Shown here in pieces: positions 10,202-18,485 of a DNA stretch of 64,000 bases. A model generated the notes under the pieces. The model was not told the DNA's origin. It worked only from the letters and a program-made list of their open reading frames with translations, and did not search any database. Made by a program: the position numbers and the translations under genes. How positions within the stretch are numbered: the stretch's first letter is position 1; each line of letters opens with the position of its first letter. This DNA comes from Nevskia ramosa DSM 11499 (GTDB lineage Bacteria > Pseudomonadota > Gammaproteobacteria > Nevskiales > Nevskiaceae). The stretch is from the NCBI RefSeq assembly GCF_000420645.1, contig NZ_ATVI01000010.1:124001-188000 (forward strand), in the 5' to 3' direction.

Positions 10202-11005
10202 TTATTCAGAGGCCGGCACAATCGGCTGCGCCGCACCGCGCAGCGCATCACTCAGCTGCGCGTGCAGCTTGTGCGGCGCGGCCAGGATGTGGCCGGTTTT
10301 CATCACATCGCCACGCGGGTCATACAGCTCGGTGACGGTGCCGCCGGCTTCCTGTACCAGCACGATGCCGGCCGCCATGTCCCAGGGCTTTAGGCCAAGT
10401 TCGAAGAAGCCGTCGAGACGGCCGGCGGCGACATAGGCCAGATCCAGCGCCGCTGAACCCGCGCGACGGATGCCGGCGCTGTTGCTGGCGATGGTCTTCA
10501 GCATCGGCAGATAGGCATCGAGCAGTTCCGGTTTGATCGGAATGCCGGTGCCGATCAGCGCGCTGTCGAGTTCCTTGGCGGTGCTGCCACGGATCTTGCG
10601 GTTGTTCAAGGTGGCGCCGCCGCCGCGGGTGGCGATGTACAGATCCTGGGTCGACGGCGCGTAGATCACGCCGTGTTCGAGCTTGCCGCGCACCTGGATG
10701 CCGATCGACACCGCGAAGTGCGGCAGGCCGTGCAGGAAGTTGGTGGTGCCGTCGAGCGGATCGATGATCCAGACCACTTCGTTGTCGCCGCTGGCGCCGG
10801 TCTCTTCGCCGAGCACCGCATGCTGCGGATAGGCCTTGCGGATCACCTTGATGATCTCGGCTTCGGCGCTGCGATCGACCTGGGTGACGAAATCATTCCG
10901 CCCCTTGCTTTCGATGGTAAGCGTGTCGACACGATCGATGCTGCGGCTGATGAAATTGCCTGCGGTACGGGCGGCGCTGACGGCGATGTTGACGAGCGGA
11001 TGCAT
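10202..11005 (-). CDS. suhB: Inositol-1-monophosphatase SuhB
   Basis: A 267-residue Mg-dependent phosphatase; in E. coli SuhB also joins the rRNA antitermination complex. The start is set at 11005 because MHPLVNIAVSAARTAG aligns with the E. coli N-terminus; a 31-residue extension to 11098 would run into the trmJ promoter. Metal-site motifs are all present: GEETG, WIIDPLDGTTNF and GLKPWDMAAG. FVTQVDRSAE and the RRAGSAALDLAYVAAGR signature also match. Divergent from trmJ with an 84-base gap, the classic suhB/trmJ arrangement. Confidence 0.97.
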   Translation of the reverse strand: MHPLVNIAVSAARTAGNFISRSIDRVDTLTIESKGRNDFVTQVDRSAEAEIIKVIRKAYPQHAVLGEETGASGDNEVVWIIDPLDGTTNFLHGLPHFAVSIGIQVRGKLEHGVIYAPSTQDLYIATRGGGATLNNRKIRGSTAKELDSALIGTGIPIKPELLDAYLPMLKTIASNSAGIRRAGSAALDLAYVAAGRLDGFFELGLKPWDMAAGIVLVQEAGGTVTELYDPRGDVMKTGHILAAPHKLHAQLSDALRGAAQPIVPASE

Positions 11006-11089
11006 GGAAAGCGGGTTCCGGTGAACGACGGCGGCGCCTGAAACTGGCATCCGCGCGATCAAAGCCGGAAACTTCCGGCTTTGCCGTCG

Positions 11090-11884
11090 ATGAATCAAGA
11101 AGTGGAACTATTATCCCGCATCCGCATTGTGCTCGTTGCCACCCGCCATCCCGGCAACATCGGTTCCGCCGCCCGCGCGATGCGCAACATGGGCCTGAAC
11201 GATCTCGCCCTGGTCGAACCGCACCGTTTTCCGGACCCTGAAGCGACCGCGCTGGCCAGCGGCGCCGACAGCATCCTGGAAGGCGCGACGATCTATCCGA
11301 CGCTGGCCGATGCAGTGGCCGACTGCGAGCACGTGATCGCCACCACGGCCCGCGTGCGCTACGTGTCGATCCCGTTCTCCGAGCCGCGCGAATGCGTGGC
11401 GCGGCTGGCGGCCGGCGAGCATCCGGGCAAGGTCGCGATCGTCTTCGGCCGCGAGCGCACCGGCCTGTTCAACGAGGAACTCGATCACTGCCGCGAAGCG
11501 GTGGCGATCCCGACCGATCCCGAATTCGGTTCGATGAACCTCGCGGCGGCGGTGCAGATCATGGCCTACGAACTGCGCCTGGCGGCTGGCGCCAAGCTGC
11601 CCGAACTGCCCGAGCACCAGCCGGTGCCGCAGGGCCAGATGGAGCATTTCTTCGGCCATCTGGAGAAGGTGCTGATCGCGACCACCTTCATCGATCCAGC
11701 CGCGCCGCGCTTCATCATGCGGCGCATGCGCCGGATGTACGGCCGCGCAGCGCCGGACAGCCACGAGATCAACATCCTGCGCGGCATGCTGACCTCGGTC
11801 GAAGAGGCGCTGGGCCTGAAGCAGACGACCAAGACCTTCCCGCACCTGCGCGCCGGTGCCGCCACGGAGAACGATGAACCGTGA
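11090..11884 (+). CDS. trmJ: tRNA (cytidine/uridine-2'-O)-methyltransferase TrmJ
   Basis: A 264-residue SPOUT methyltransferase that 2'-O-methylates position 32 of tRNAs. Visible: IRIVLVATRHPGNIGSAARAM at the N-terminus and the SAM-binding trefoil-knot motifs IVFGRERTGLFNEEL and PEFGSMNLAAAVQ. The C-terminal helical extension is normal for TrmJ. I chose the ATG at 11090 over an in-frame TTG at 11081. The stop overlaps the GTG of the next gene by four bases (GTGA), so the oxygenase is probably co-translated. In E. coli the next genes would be iscRSUA; see the rebuilt locus downstream. Confidence 0.96.
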   Translation: MNQEVELLSRIRIVLVATRHPGNIGSAARAMRNMGLNDLALVEPHRFPDPEATALASGADSILEGATIYPTLADAVADCEHVIATTARVRYVSIPFSEPRECVARLAAGEHPGKVAIVFGRERTGLFNEELDHCREAVAIPTDPEFGSMNLAAAVQIMAYELRLAAGAKLPELPEHQPVPQGQMEHFFGHLEKVLIATTFIDPAAPRFIMRRMRRMYGRAAPDSHEINILRGMLTSVEEALGLKQTTKTFPHLRAGAATENDEP

Positions 11885-12813
11885 GCGGCGTGCCGACGCT
11901 CGACATCGGCCGCTGGGACGATGATCGCGCGGCCTTCGTTGCCGAACTCGGCGCGGCGTATCGCGAATACGGTTTCTGCTGCATCCGCGGCCATGGCATT
12001 CCGAAGGCGCTGATCGACGAGGCTTACGCAACCTTCGTCGCGTTCTTCGCGCTGCCGGATGCTGTCAAGCATCAGTACCTGGCCGGGCCCGGCGGCACTC
12101 GCGGGCTGACGCCGCTGAAGGTCGAGACCGCGAAAGGTGCAAGCCATCCCGACCTCAAGGAGTTCTGGCACATCGGCCGCGAACTGCCGTCCGGCTCGAA
12201 GTACGCCGCGACGATGGCGCCGAATCTATGGCCGGCGGAAGTGCCGGGCTTCCGCAAAGCTGGTAGTGCCTTGTACGACGCGCTCGGTGCGCTCGGTGCC
12301 CGCGTGCTGTCGGCGCTGGCCCTGCACCTGAATCTCGAACCGCACTGGTTCGACGACAAGATCGACCACGGCAATTCGATCCTGCGGGCGCTGCACTACC
12401 CACCGATCGGGCCGAATGACACTGCTCATGAGCGCGCCGGCGCGCACGAAGACATCAACCTGATCACCCTGCTGGTCGGCGCCAGCGACAGCGGGCTGGA
12501 AGTGCTGAGTCGCCGCGGCGACTGGTTGCCGGTGACTACCGAGGGCGATGCGATCGTCGTCAACATCGGCGACATGCTTCAGCGGCTGAGCAATCACGTC
12601 TATCCATCGACGACTCATCGCGTGGCCAATCCGCAAGGCGAAGCGGCCCGCCGCGCTCGCTATTCGGTGCCGTATTTCCTGCACCCGAATCCGGATTTCC
12701 TGATCGATGTGCTGCCGTCCTGCGTCACGGCGGAAAATCCGAAGCGATATCCCGAGCCGATCACCGCGAACGATTACCTGTGGCAACGTTTGCGCGAGAT
12801 CGGCTTGGGCTGA
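11881..12813 (+). CDS. 2-oxoglutarate/Fe(II) dioxygenase, isopenicillin-N-synthase family
   Basis: A 310-residue non-haem iron oxygenase. The Fe ligands are clear: HED at residues 189-191 (H189, D191) and H246 in STTHRVANP. The RYS motif (R260, S262) that binds 2-oxoglutarate follows. The N-terminal DIOX_N part contains YGFCCIRGHGIP and KEFWHIGREL. The substrate is unknown; family members oxidise small molecules and do not imply penicillin synthesis. The GTG start overlaps the trmJ stop. The gene stands where iscR sits in relatives, directly before two cysteine desulfurases, so a link to sulfur or Fe-S metabolism is possible but only positional. Confidence 0.92.
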   Translation: MSGVPTLDIGRWDDDRAAFVAELGAAYREYGFCCIRGHGIPKALIDEAYATFVAFFALPDAVKHQYLAGPGGTRGLTPLKVETAKGASHPDLKEFWHIGRELPSGSKYAATMAPNLWPAEVPGFRKAGSALYDALGALGARVLSALALHLNLEPHWFDDKIDHGNSILRALHYPPIGPNDTAHERAGAHEDINLITLLVGASDSGLEVLSRRGDWLPVTTEGDAIVVNIGDMLQRLSNHVYPSTTHRVANPQGEAARRARYSVPYFLHPNPDFLIDVLPSCVTAENPKRYPEPITANDYLWQRLREIGLG

Positions 12814-12848
12814 ACGGGTCGTCGGGCCGTCGGCGGTAAACTTGCCGC

Positions 12849-13982
12849 ATGCCGATCTATCTCGACTACAACGCGACGACGCCGCTGGACCCGCGGGTGC
12901 TCGAAGCGATGCTGCCGTATCTCAGCGGCCCGTACGGCAATGCTTCCAGCGTTCACCGCTACGGCCGCGCGGCGCGTGATGCGATCGAAGCAGCACGGGT
13001 GCAGGTGGCGGCACTGGCCGGTGCCGAAGTTTCGGAGCTGACGTTTACCAGCGGCGCCACCGAGTCGAACAATCTGGCGCTCAAGGGATTGACCGAAACC
13101 GCGCGGCCGACGCGGGTGCTCTACGGCGCAACCGAGCACCCAGCCGTGCTCGAAGCGGCGGCGTCGCTGGTCGGCCACGGCTGGGGCGTGGAGACCATTA
13201 CCGTCGACCGTGCCGGCATCGTCGACTGGCCGGCCTTCGAAGCGCAGCTCGCACGCGGTCCGCTGCGGCTGGCGGCCCTGATGCTGGCTAACAACGAGAC
13301 CGGCGTGATCCAGGACACCGCGCGTGCGGCGACGCTCGTCCATGACGCTGGTGCGCTGCTGCATGTCGACGCCGTGCAGGCCGGTGGCAAGCTGGCGTTC
13401 GGCTTCAGCGAATCCGGCGCCGATCTGATGAGCCTGTCCGCGCACAAGCTGTACGGGCCCAAAGGGGTCGGTGCGCTGCTGGTGAAATCGCACGTCGAAC
13501 TGGCGATCCAGCTGCACGGTGGCGGCCAGGAGCGCGGTCTTCGCGGCGGCACCGAGAATCTGGCGGCGATTGTCGGTTTCGGTGTCGCTGCCGAACTGGC
13601 GATCACCGAGCGCGAGCAGCGCATCGCGCACTGGACGGCGCTGAAAGCGCGTCTCGAAGCCGGCCTGCGTGCGATGCGGGGCATCACCATCTTTGGCGAC
13701 GGAAGCCCGCGTCTGTCGAACACCGTGCAGTTCGGCGTCGACGGCTGGGAAGGCGAAGCGCTGCTGATGGCGCTCGATCGCAAGGGCATCGCGGTATCGA
13801 GCGGCTCGGCCTGCGCGTCCGGCACCGGCGAGCCTAGCCATGTGCTGATCGGCATGGGCTGGCCACGCGACATCGCGTTCTCGGCGATCCGGGTCAGCCT
13901 CGGCATCACCACGAGCGAGGCCGAGATCGAGCGCTTCCTCGCCGTGCTCGGCGAGTTGCGTCAGCAGGTGGCCGCCGCATGA
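12849..13982 (+). CDS. Cysteine desulfurase (NifS/IscS family), first of two
   Basis: A 377-residue PLP enzyme that takes sulfur from cysteine as a persulfide. Landmarks: IYLDYNATTPLD, TSGATESNN, the HVDAVQAGGK strand, the PLP lysine K200 in SLSAHKLYGPKG, GGGQERGLRGGTEN, and the persulfide cysteine C322 in SSGSACASG. It is shorter than E. coli IscS (404) and ends soon after the active-site loop region. It overlaps the next desulfurase by four bases (ATGA). Two adjacent desulfurase genes suggest divided roles, for example Fe-S assembly versus tRNA thiolation, but this cannot be decided here. Confidence 0.94.
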   Translation: MPIYLDYNATTPLDPRVLEAMLPYLSGPYGNASSVHRYGRAARDAIEAARVQVAALAGAEVSELTFTSGATESNNLALKGLTETARPTRVLYGATEHPAVLEAAASLVGHGWGVETITVDRAGIVDWPAFEAQLARGPLRLAALMLANNETGVIQDTARAATLVHDAGALLHVDAVQAGGKLAFGFSESGADLMSLSAHKLYGPKGVGALLVKSHVELAIQLHGGGQERGLRGGTENLAAIVGFGVAAELAITEREQRIAHWTALKARLEAGLRAMRGITIFGDGSPRLSNTVQFGVDGWEGEALLMALDRKGIAVSSGSACASGTGEPSHVLIGMGWPRDIAFSAIRVSLGITTSEAEIERFLAVLGELRQQVAAA

Positions 13983-15571
13983 TCTATCTCGATTACGCGG
14001 CGACCACGCCGATTGCGGCAGAAGTGTTCGAAGCGATGCTGCCGTACCTGAAGCCCGATGGCCTGCACGGCAATCCGGCGTCGACCCATGGTCCGGGTTT
14101 CGCGGCGCGGGCGGCGGTGGAGCGGGCGAGGGCGCAGGTCGCGGCCCTGATCGGCGCCGAGCCGGCCGAGATCATCTGGACCTCCGGCGCCACCGAATCG
14201 AACAACCTGGCGATCAAGGGCGCGCTGGAATTCCGCGGCTTTCCGAAGGCCGGCCGCGCGGTGCACATCGTCACTTCGCGCAGCGAGCACAAATGCGTGC
14301 TCGATACCTGCCGGCATCTGGAAACGCTCGGTGCCCGGGTCAGCTATCTGAAGCCAGACGAGCGCGGCATGGTGACCCCGGAAGCGGTGCTCGCCGCGAT
14401 CACGCCGGATACCGCGCTGGTGTCGCTGATGTGGGTCAACAACGAGATCGGCGCGGTCAACGACATCGAGCGCCTGGCGCCCTTGCTGCGCGCGCGCGGC
14501 GTGATGCTGCATGTCGACGCCGCCCAGGCGGCCGGCAAGTTGGCGATCGATCTGCGCGCCTTGCCGGTCGATCTGCTGAGCCTGTCGGCGCACAAGCTGT
14601 ACGGGCCGAAAGGCATCGGCGCGCTGTATGTGCGGCGCAAGCCACGTGCGCGCTTGAGCCCACAGATGCACGGCGGCGGCCACGAGCAGGGCATGCGCTC
14701 GGGTACCTTGGCGACGCATCAGGTGGTCGGCTTCGGCGCCGCCTGCGCGCTGGCGGTGGAGCGGTTCGATGCCGATATCGTGCAGTTCAGCGCGCTGCGC
14801 GATGCGCTGTGGGCGCGGCTGCAGACCATTCCCGGCGTGCTGCGCAATGGCCCGGCGCCAGGTGAGCGCGCCGCGCCGCATCTGCTGAACCTGAGTTTTC
14901 CCGGTGTCGAAGGCGAATCACTGCGCGCCGCGCTGCCGGGCATCGCGGTATCGAGCGGTTCGGCCTGCTCGTCGGCGACCGCCGAGCCGTCCTACGTGCT
15001 GCGCGCGCTCGGCCGCGATGACGAAACCGCCAATGCGTCCCTGCGTTTCTCGTTCGGCCGGATGACCGCCCGGGCCGACATCGAGCAGGCCGCCGATACG
15101 GTGATCGCGCAGGTCGCACGCTTGCGGGCCTTGTCGCCGTTCGGCACCGATGCGCCGATCGCGAATCCGCCCGAGGAAGCGGCCGGCAATCCCTACGGCT
15201 ACGGCGCGGAGATCTGGCGCCTGTTTCGCGAAACGCCGAGCGCAGGGCGTTTTCCGGATGGCGCGCCGGACGTGATCAGCGCCGAAGCGGGTACGCCGGC
15301 AGCGCGTTCGGTCCTGCGGCTGGCGCTGCAGCTCGACGGTGATCGCGTCGCCGAAGCGCGCTTCCTGGCGTACGGCTGCCCGACGACGATCGCCGTCGGC
15401 GCGTATGTCGCTGGCTGGGCGCGGGGCAAGTCGATGGCGGATCTGACGGGGCTGAAGGCGCCAGCGCTGCGTGCCGCGCTTGAAATTCCGGAAGATCGTG
15501 CACACTGTGCATTGCTGGGTGAGGACGCGCTTCGCGCGGTTTTCGCCCGTCACAAGGAAGAAATGGCATGA
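13979..15571 (+). CDS. Cysteine desulfurase fused to a degenerate IscU-like scaffold domain
   Basis: A 530-residue two-domain protein. Residues 1 to about 385 are a complete cysteine desulfurase: IYLDYAATTPIA, TSGATESNN, PLP lysine K206 in SLSAHKLYGPKG, GGGHEQGMRSGT, and persulfide cysteine C330 in SSGSACSSA. After a short Pro/Asn linker, residues about 405-528 align by eye with IscU: LDGDRVAEARFLAYGC, then GWARGKSMADL, LEIPEDRAHCALLGEDAL. Of the three IscU ligand cysteines, C467 (YGC) and C510 (AHC) are kept, but the first loop reads AARSV where IscU has ACGDV, so the first Cys and the key Asp are replaced (A442, S444). It may be a persulfide carrier or a partial scaffold rather than a normal [2Fe-2S] scaffold. 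It overlaps iscA by four bases. Confidence 0.92.
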   Translation: MIYLDYAATTPIAAEVFEAMLPYLKPDGLHGNPASTHGPGFAARAAVERARAQVAALIGAEPAEIIWTSGATESNNLAIKGALEFRGFPKAGRAVHIVTSRSEHKCVLDTCRHLETLGARVSYLKPDERGMVTPEAVLAAITPDTALVSLMWVNNEIGAVNDIERLAPLLRARGVMLHVDAAQAAGKLAIDLRALPVDLLSLSAHKLYGPKGIGALYVRRKPRARLSPQMHGGGHEQGMRSGTLATHQVVGFGAACALAVERFDADIVQFSALRDALWARLQTIPGVLRNGPAPGERAAPHLLNLSFPGVEGESLRAALPGIAVSSGSACSSATAEPSYVLRALGRDDETANASLRFSFGRMTARADIEQAADTVIAQVARLRALSPFGTDAPIANPPEEAAGNPYGYGAEIWRLFRETPSAGRFPDGAPDVISAEAGTPAARSVLRLALQLDGDRVAEARFLAYGCPTTIAVGAYVAGWARGKSMADLTGLKAPALRAALEIPEDRAHCALLGEDALRAVFARHKEEMA

Positions 15572-15894
15572 GCATCGTCCTGACCGAAACGGCGGCAAAC
15601 CGCATCCAGTCCCAGTTGGCCAAGCGCGGCAAGGGCTACGGCCTGCGTATCGGCGTCAAGAAATCCGGCTGTTCGGGCTATGCCTACGTGCTCGATTACG
15701 CCGATGCGCCCGGCGAAGCGGACGAAGTGTTCGATGCTTACGGTGCCAAGGTCGTGGTGGCCAAGGAGCATCTGTCCTTCCTCAACGGCCTGACCCTCGA
15801 TTTCCAGCGTGACGGCCTGAACGAAGCGTTCAAGTTCAAGAACCCGAACGTCACCGGTGAATGCGGCTGCGGCGAGAGTTTCGCAGTCAGCTGA
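15568..15894 (+). CDS. iscA: A-type Fe-S carrier IscA/ErpA family
   Basis: A 108-residue A-type carrier. The three conserved cysteines are present: one in KKSGCSGYAYVLDY (residue 35) and two in the C-terminal ECGCGESF. It starts within the stop of the desulfurase-IscU fusion (ATGA), so the three sulfur genes form one translationally coupled unit. By position it corresponds to iscA of the isc operon. An 8-bp palindrome (AGCTGAAC-GCT-GTTCAGCT, 15889-15907) spans its stop codon but lacks a T-tract. Downstream hscB, hscA and fdx, expected here, are absent. Confidence 0.94.
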   Translation: MSIVLTETAANRIQSQLAKRGKGYGLRIGVKKSGCSGYAYVLDYADAPGEADEVFDAYGAKVVVAKEHLSFLNGLTLDFQRDGLNEAFKFKNPNVTGECGCGESFAVS

Positions 15895-15938
15895 ACGCTG
15901 TTCAGCTGCCACAATCTGGCTTGCTGCGACGCGGCAGA

Positions 15939-15968
15939 TTGCCGCTGTCATCGCTAAACCGTTAACAT
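15939..15968 (+). promoter_or_regulatory. Candidate sigma-70 promoter of ndk
   Basis: TTGCCG (15939-15944) and TAACAT (15963-15968) are separated by 18 bases and lie 64 bases before the ndk ATG. A CAATCTG...CAGATTG inverted repeat (15912-15918 / 15935-15941) overlaps the -35 element. Confidence 0.45.
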
Positions 15969-16031
15969 TCCGCGTTTTTCCGCCCCCGGATGATCCGTGG
16001 GCGACTTCTTCACCAACACACGGAACTCATC

Positions 16032-16463
16032 ATGGCGGTTGAACGCACCCTTTCGATCATCAAGCCCGACGCCGTTGCCAAGAACGTCATCGGTGGCATC
16101 TATTCGCGTTTCGAAGCTGCCGGCCTGCGCATCGTCGCCGCCCGCATGGAACACATGACGCGCGAAGAAGCCGAAGGTTTCTACGCAGTGCACAGCGCCC
16201 GTCCGTTCTTCAAGGATCTGGTCGGCTTCATGATTTCCGGCCCGGTCATCATCCAGGTCCTGGAAGGCGAAGATGCGGTTGCCAAGCACCGCGACATCAT
16301 GGGCGCCACCGACCCGAAGAAGGCCGCGCCGGGCACGATCCGTGCGGATTTCGCGGATTCGATCGACGAGAACGCCGTCCACGGTTCGGACAGCCTCGAA
16401 AATGCCACGCGCGAAATCAGCTATTTCTTCCGCATCACCGAACTGGCGCCGCGTACGCGCTGA
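16032..16463 (+). CDS. ndk: Nucleoside-diphosphate kinase
   Basis: A 143-residue enzyme that transfers the gamma-phosphate between nucleotides through a phosphohistidine. The start at 16032 gives [15 protein letters not shown], identical in layout to other Ndk proteins; an in-frame start at 15990 would add 14 unrelated residues. The catalytic His is in ENAVHGSDS near residue 118, and the [14 protein letters not shown] nucleotide loop is present. The length is exactly that of the family. It follows the isc-type locus and precedes rlmN, as in pseudomonads. Confidence 0.98.
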   Translation: MAVERTLSIIKPDAVAKNVIGGIYSRFEAAGLRIVAARMEHMTREEAEGFYAVHSARPFFKDLVGFMISGPVIIQVLEGEDAVAKHRDIMGATDPKKAAPGTIRADFADSIDENAVHGSDSLENATREISYFFRITELAPRTR

Positions 16464-16488
16464 AGCCGCATGGCGGCAGGAGTGAGGC

Positions 16489-17712
16489 GTGACCGGTGAG
16501 GTAAGCAGCAATACGGTGGACAACGCGGCGACTGCGGACACGCAGGCGCCGTTGCTGTCATCGGCTGCGTCTCCCGGCTCAGGCGTCAACCCCAGAGTCA
16601 ACCTGTTCGGTCTCGATCGCGCTGCGCTGCGCGAGCAGTTCGAGAAGATGGGCGAAGCCGGATTCCGTGCCGATCAGGTCATGCTGTGGATCTATCGGCG
16701 CGGCGTCTCCGACTTCGAACTGATGAGCAACATCGGCAAGGCGCTGCGGGCGCGCCTGGCTGCGCATTTCGTCATTCGTCCGCCCGAACTGGTCACCGAG
16801 CAGGTCTCGGTCGACGGCACCCGCAAGTGGGTGCTGAAGCTCGAGCAGGCCCTCGGAGAAAAACCCGGCAAGCCGGTGACGATGATCGAAACCGTCTACA
16901 TCCCGGAAGCCAATCGCGGCACCTTGTGCATTTCCTCGCAGGCAGGTTGCGCGATGGATTGCTCGTTCTGCTCGACCGCCCAGGGCGGCTTTTCGCGGAA
17001 CATGAGCACGGCCGAGATCGTTGCCCAGGTCTGGTTCGCCGGCAAGACGCTCGGTGGCGATTTCCAGAACGAACGCGTCATTTCCAACGTCGTGTTCATG
17101 GGCATGGGCGAGCCGCTCGCCAACTACAACAACGTGCTGCCGGCGATCCGGATTCTGCTCGACGACTTCGGCTTCGGTCTGTCCAAGCGCCGGGTCACGG
17201 TGTCGACGTCCGGCCTGGTGCCGTTCATCGATCGCCTTGGTGGTGATGTCGACACCGCGCTGGCGATCTCGCTGCACGCGGCCAACGACAAGCTGCGCGA
17301 CCAGCTGGTGCCGATCAACAAGAAGTATCCGATTGCCGAATTGATGGAGGCCTGCAAGCGGTATCTCGCAGGCAAGGATCGCAAGTCGCACATCATCTAC
17401 GAGTACGTGATGCTCGACGGCGTCAACGACCAGCCCGAACACGCCCGCGAACTCGCCAGGTTGCTCAACAGCCAGGGTCAGGCGGCGAAGGTCAATCTGA
17501 TTCCGTTCAACCCGTTTCCGGAAGCGCGCTACAAGCGCTCGACGCCGGAAGCGATCACCCGTTTCTCCGAGATTCTTCGCGCCAAGGGGCTGCTGACGAT
17601 GACGCGTCGCACCCGTGGCGAGGACATCGACGCCGCGTGCGGTCAGTTGGTGGGGAAGGTTCAGAGCAAGCAGAAGAAGCGCTTGGGTGACATTCTGGTG
17701 CGCGTGCAGTGA
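16489..17712 (+). CDS. rlmN: Dual-specificity rRNA/tRNA A2-methyltransferase RlmN
   Basis: A 407-residue radical-SAM enzyme that methylates C2 of A2503 in 23S rRNA and A37 of some tRNAs. The Fe-S cysteines are C154, C158 and C161 in GCAMDCSFC; FMGMGEPLANY and STSGLVPFIDRL follow. The second redox cysteine is near residue 384 in EDIDAACGQL. The first 35 residues, from the GTG start, are a low-complexity leader not found in the family core; GTG is the only start with a reasonable upstream signal (GGCAGGAGTGAG). Confidence 0.97.
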   Translation: MTGEVSSNTVDNAATADTQAPLLSSAASPGSGVNPRVNLFGLDRAALREQFEKMGEAGFRADQVMLWIYRRGVSDFELMSNIGKALRARLAAHFVIRPPELVTEQVSVDGTRKWVLKLEQALGEKPGKPVTMIETVYIPEANRGTLCISSQAGCAMDCSFCSTAQGGFSRNMSTAEIVAQVWFAGKTLGGDFQNERVISNVVFMGMGEPLANYNNVLPAIRILLDDFGFGLSKRRVTVSTSGLVPFIDRLGGDVDTALAISLHAANDKLRDQLVPINKKYPIAELMEACKRYLAGKDRKSHIIYEYVMLDGVNDQPEHARELARLLNSQGQAAKVNLIPFNPFPEARYKRSTPEAITRFSEILRAKGLLTMTRRTRGEDIDAACGQLVGKVQSKQKKRLGDILVRVQ

Positions 17713-18485
17713 GGTTCGCTGCACGCGGTCTGCTGCTCGTTCTGATCACCACCGCGATCAGCGGCTGCGTCACCGAAACCACCGGCAATCTGCGTCCGCA
17801 GTCGCCGCCGGATCTGGTCGAAGCAGCGCGCATCAACACCCAGCTGGGCAGTGACTACGCCCGCCAGGGTCGCTACGACGTGGCCGAGGAAAAGCTGCGC
17901 AAGGCGGTCGAGCAGAACGAACGCTACGCCCCGGCACACACCGCGCTCGCCTATGTGCTGACCCAGACCGGCAACCGCATCGATGCCGAGCGCGAGTACC
18001 GCCGCTCGCTGGCGCTGGCGCCGAATGACGCCGGCACGCACAACAATTTCGGCGTCTTTCTGTGCGGCCAGGGCAAGTACGCCGAGGCAGATCGCGCGTT
18101 CAAGGTGGCGCTGGCGGATCGCAATTACCAGACGCCCGAAGCGGCCTGGACCAATGCCGGCGTCTGCCAGATGAAGGCCGGCAATCTGCCGGTGGCCGAG
18201 AACGATTTTCGCCAGGCGCTGAAGATCAATCCGGACTTTGCCGATGCGCTGGCGCAGATTTCGCTGCTGACTTTCCGTCACAACGATTGGCTGCGCACCC
18301 GCGCTTTCATTCAGCGCTATGAGAAAGTGGGCGTTCGGACGCCGGAAATTCTGCTGATCGCCGCCTTCACCGAACGCAAGCTCGGCGACAAGGTGGCGGC
18401 CCGTCGCTACGAACAGACGTTGCTGCGCGAGTTCCCAGAATCCGACCAGGCTGTGCAACTACAGAAGAATCTGCCTGCACCATGA
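17709..18485 (+). CDS. pilF: Type IV pilus biogenesis lipoprotein PilF
   Basis: A 258-residue TPR protein that acts as the pilotin for secretin PilQ in related bacteria. Signal peptide with a lipobox AISGC (Cys at residue 20), then five to six TPR units beginning at INTQLGSDYARQGRYDVAEEKL; EREYRRSLALAPNDAGTHNN is typical PilF/PilW sequence. The GTG start overlaps the rlmN stop (GTGA). Outer-membrane lipoprotein by motif. No other pil genes lie in the window; rlmN-pilF-rodZ is a common gammaproteobacterial order. Confidence 0.94.
   Translation: MRFAARGLLLVLITTAISGCVTETTGNLRPQSPPDLVEAARINTQLGSDYARQGRYDVAEEKLRKAVEQNERYAPAHTALAYVLTQTGNRIDAEREYRRSLALAPNDAGTHNNFGVFLCGQGKYAEADRAFKVALADRNYQTPEAAWTNAGVCQMKAGNLPVAENDFRQALKINPDFADALAQISLLTFRHNDWLRTRAFIQRYEKVGVRTPEILLIAAFTERKLGDKVAARRYEQTLLREFPESDQAVQLQKNLPAP

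Noticed and set aside
12849-13982. Nitrogen fixation role of the NifS-like protein
   Set aside because: No other nif gene is near; NifS and IscS are one family and the position is that of the isc locus.
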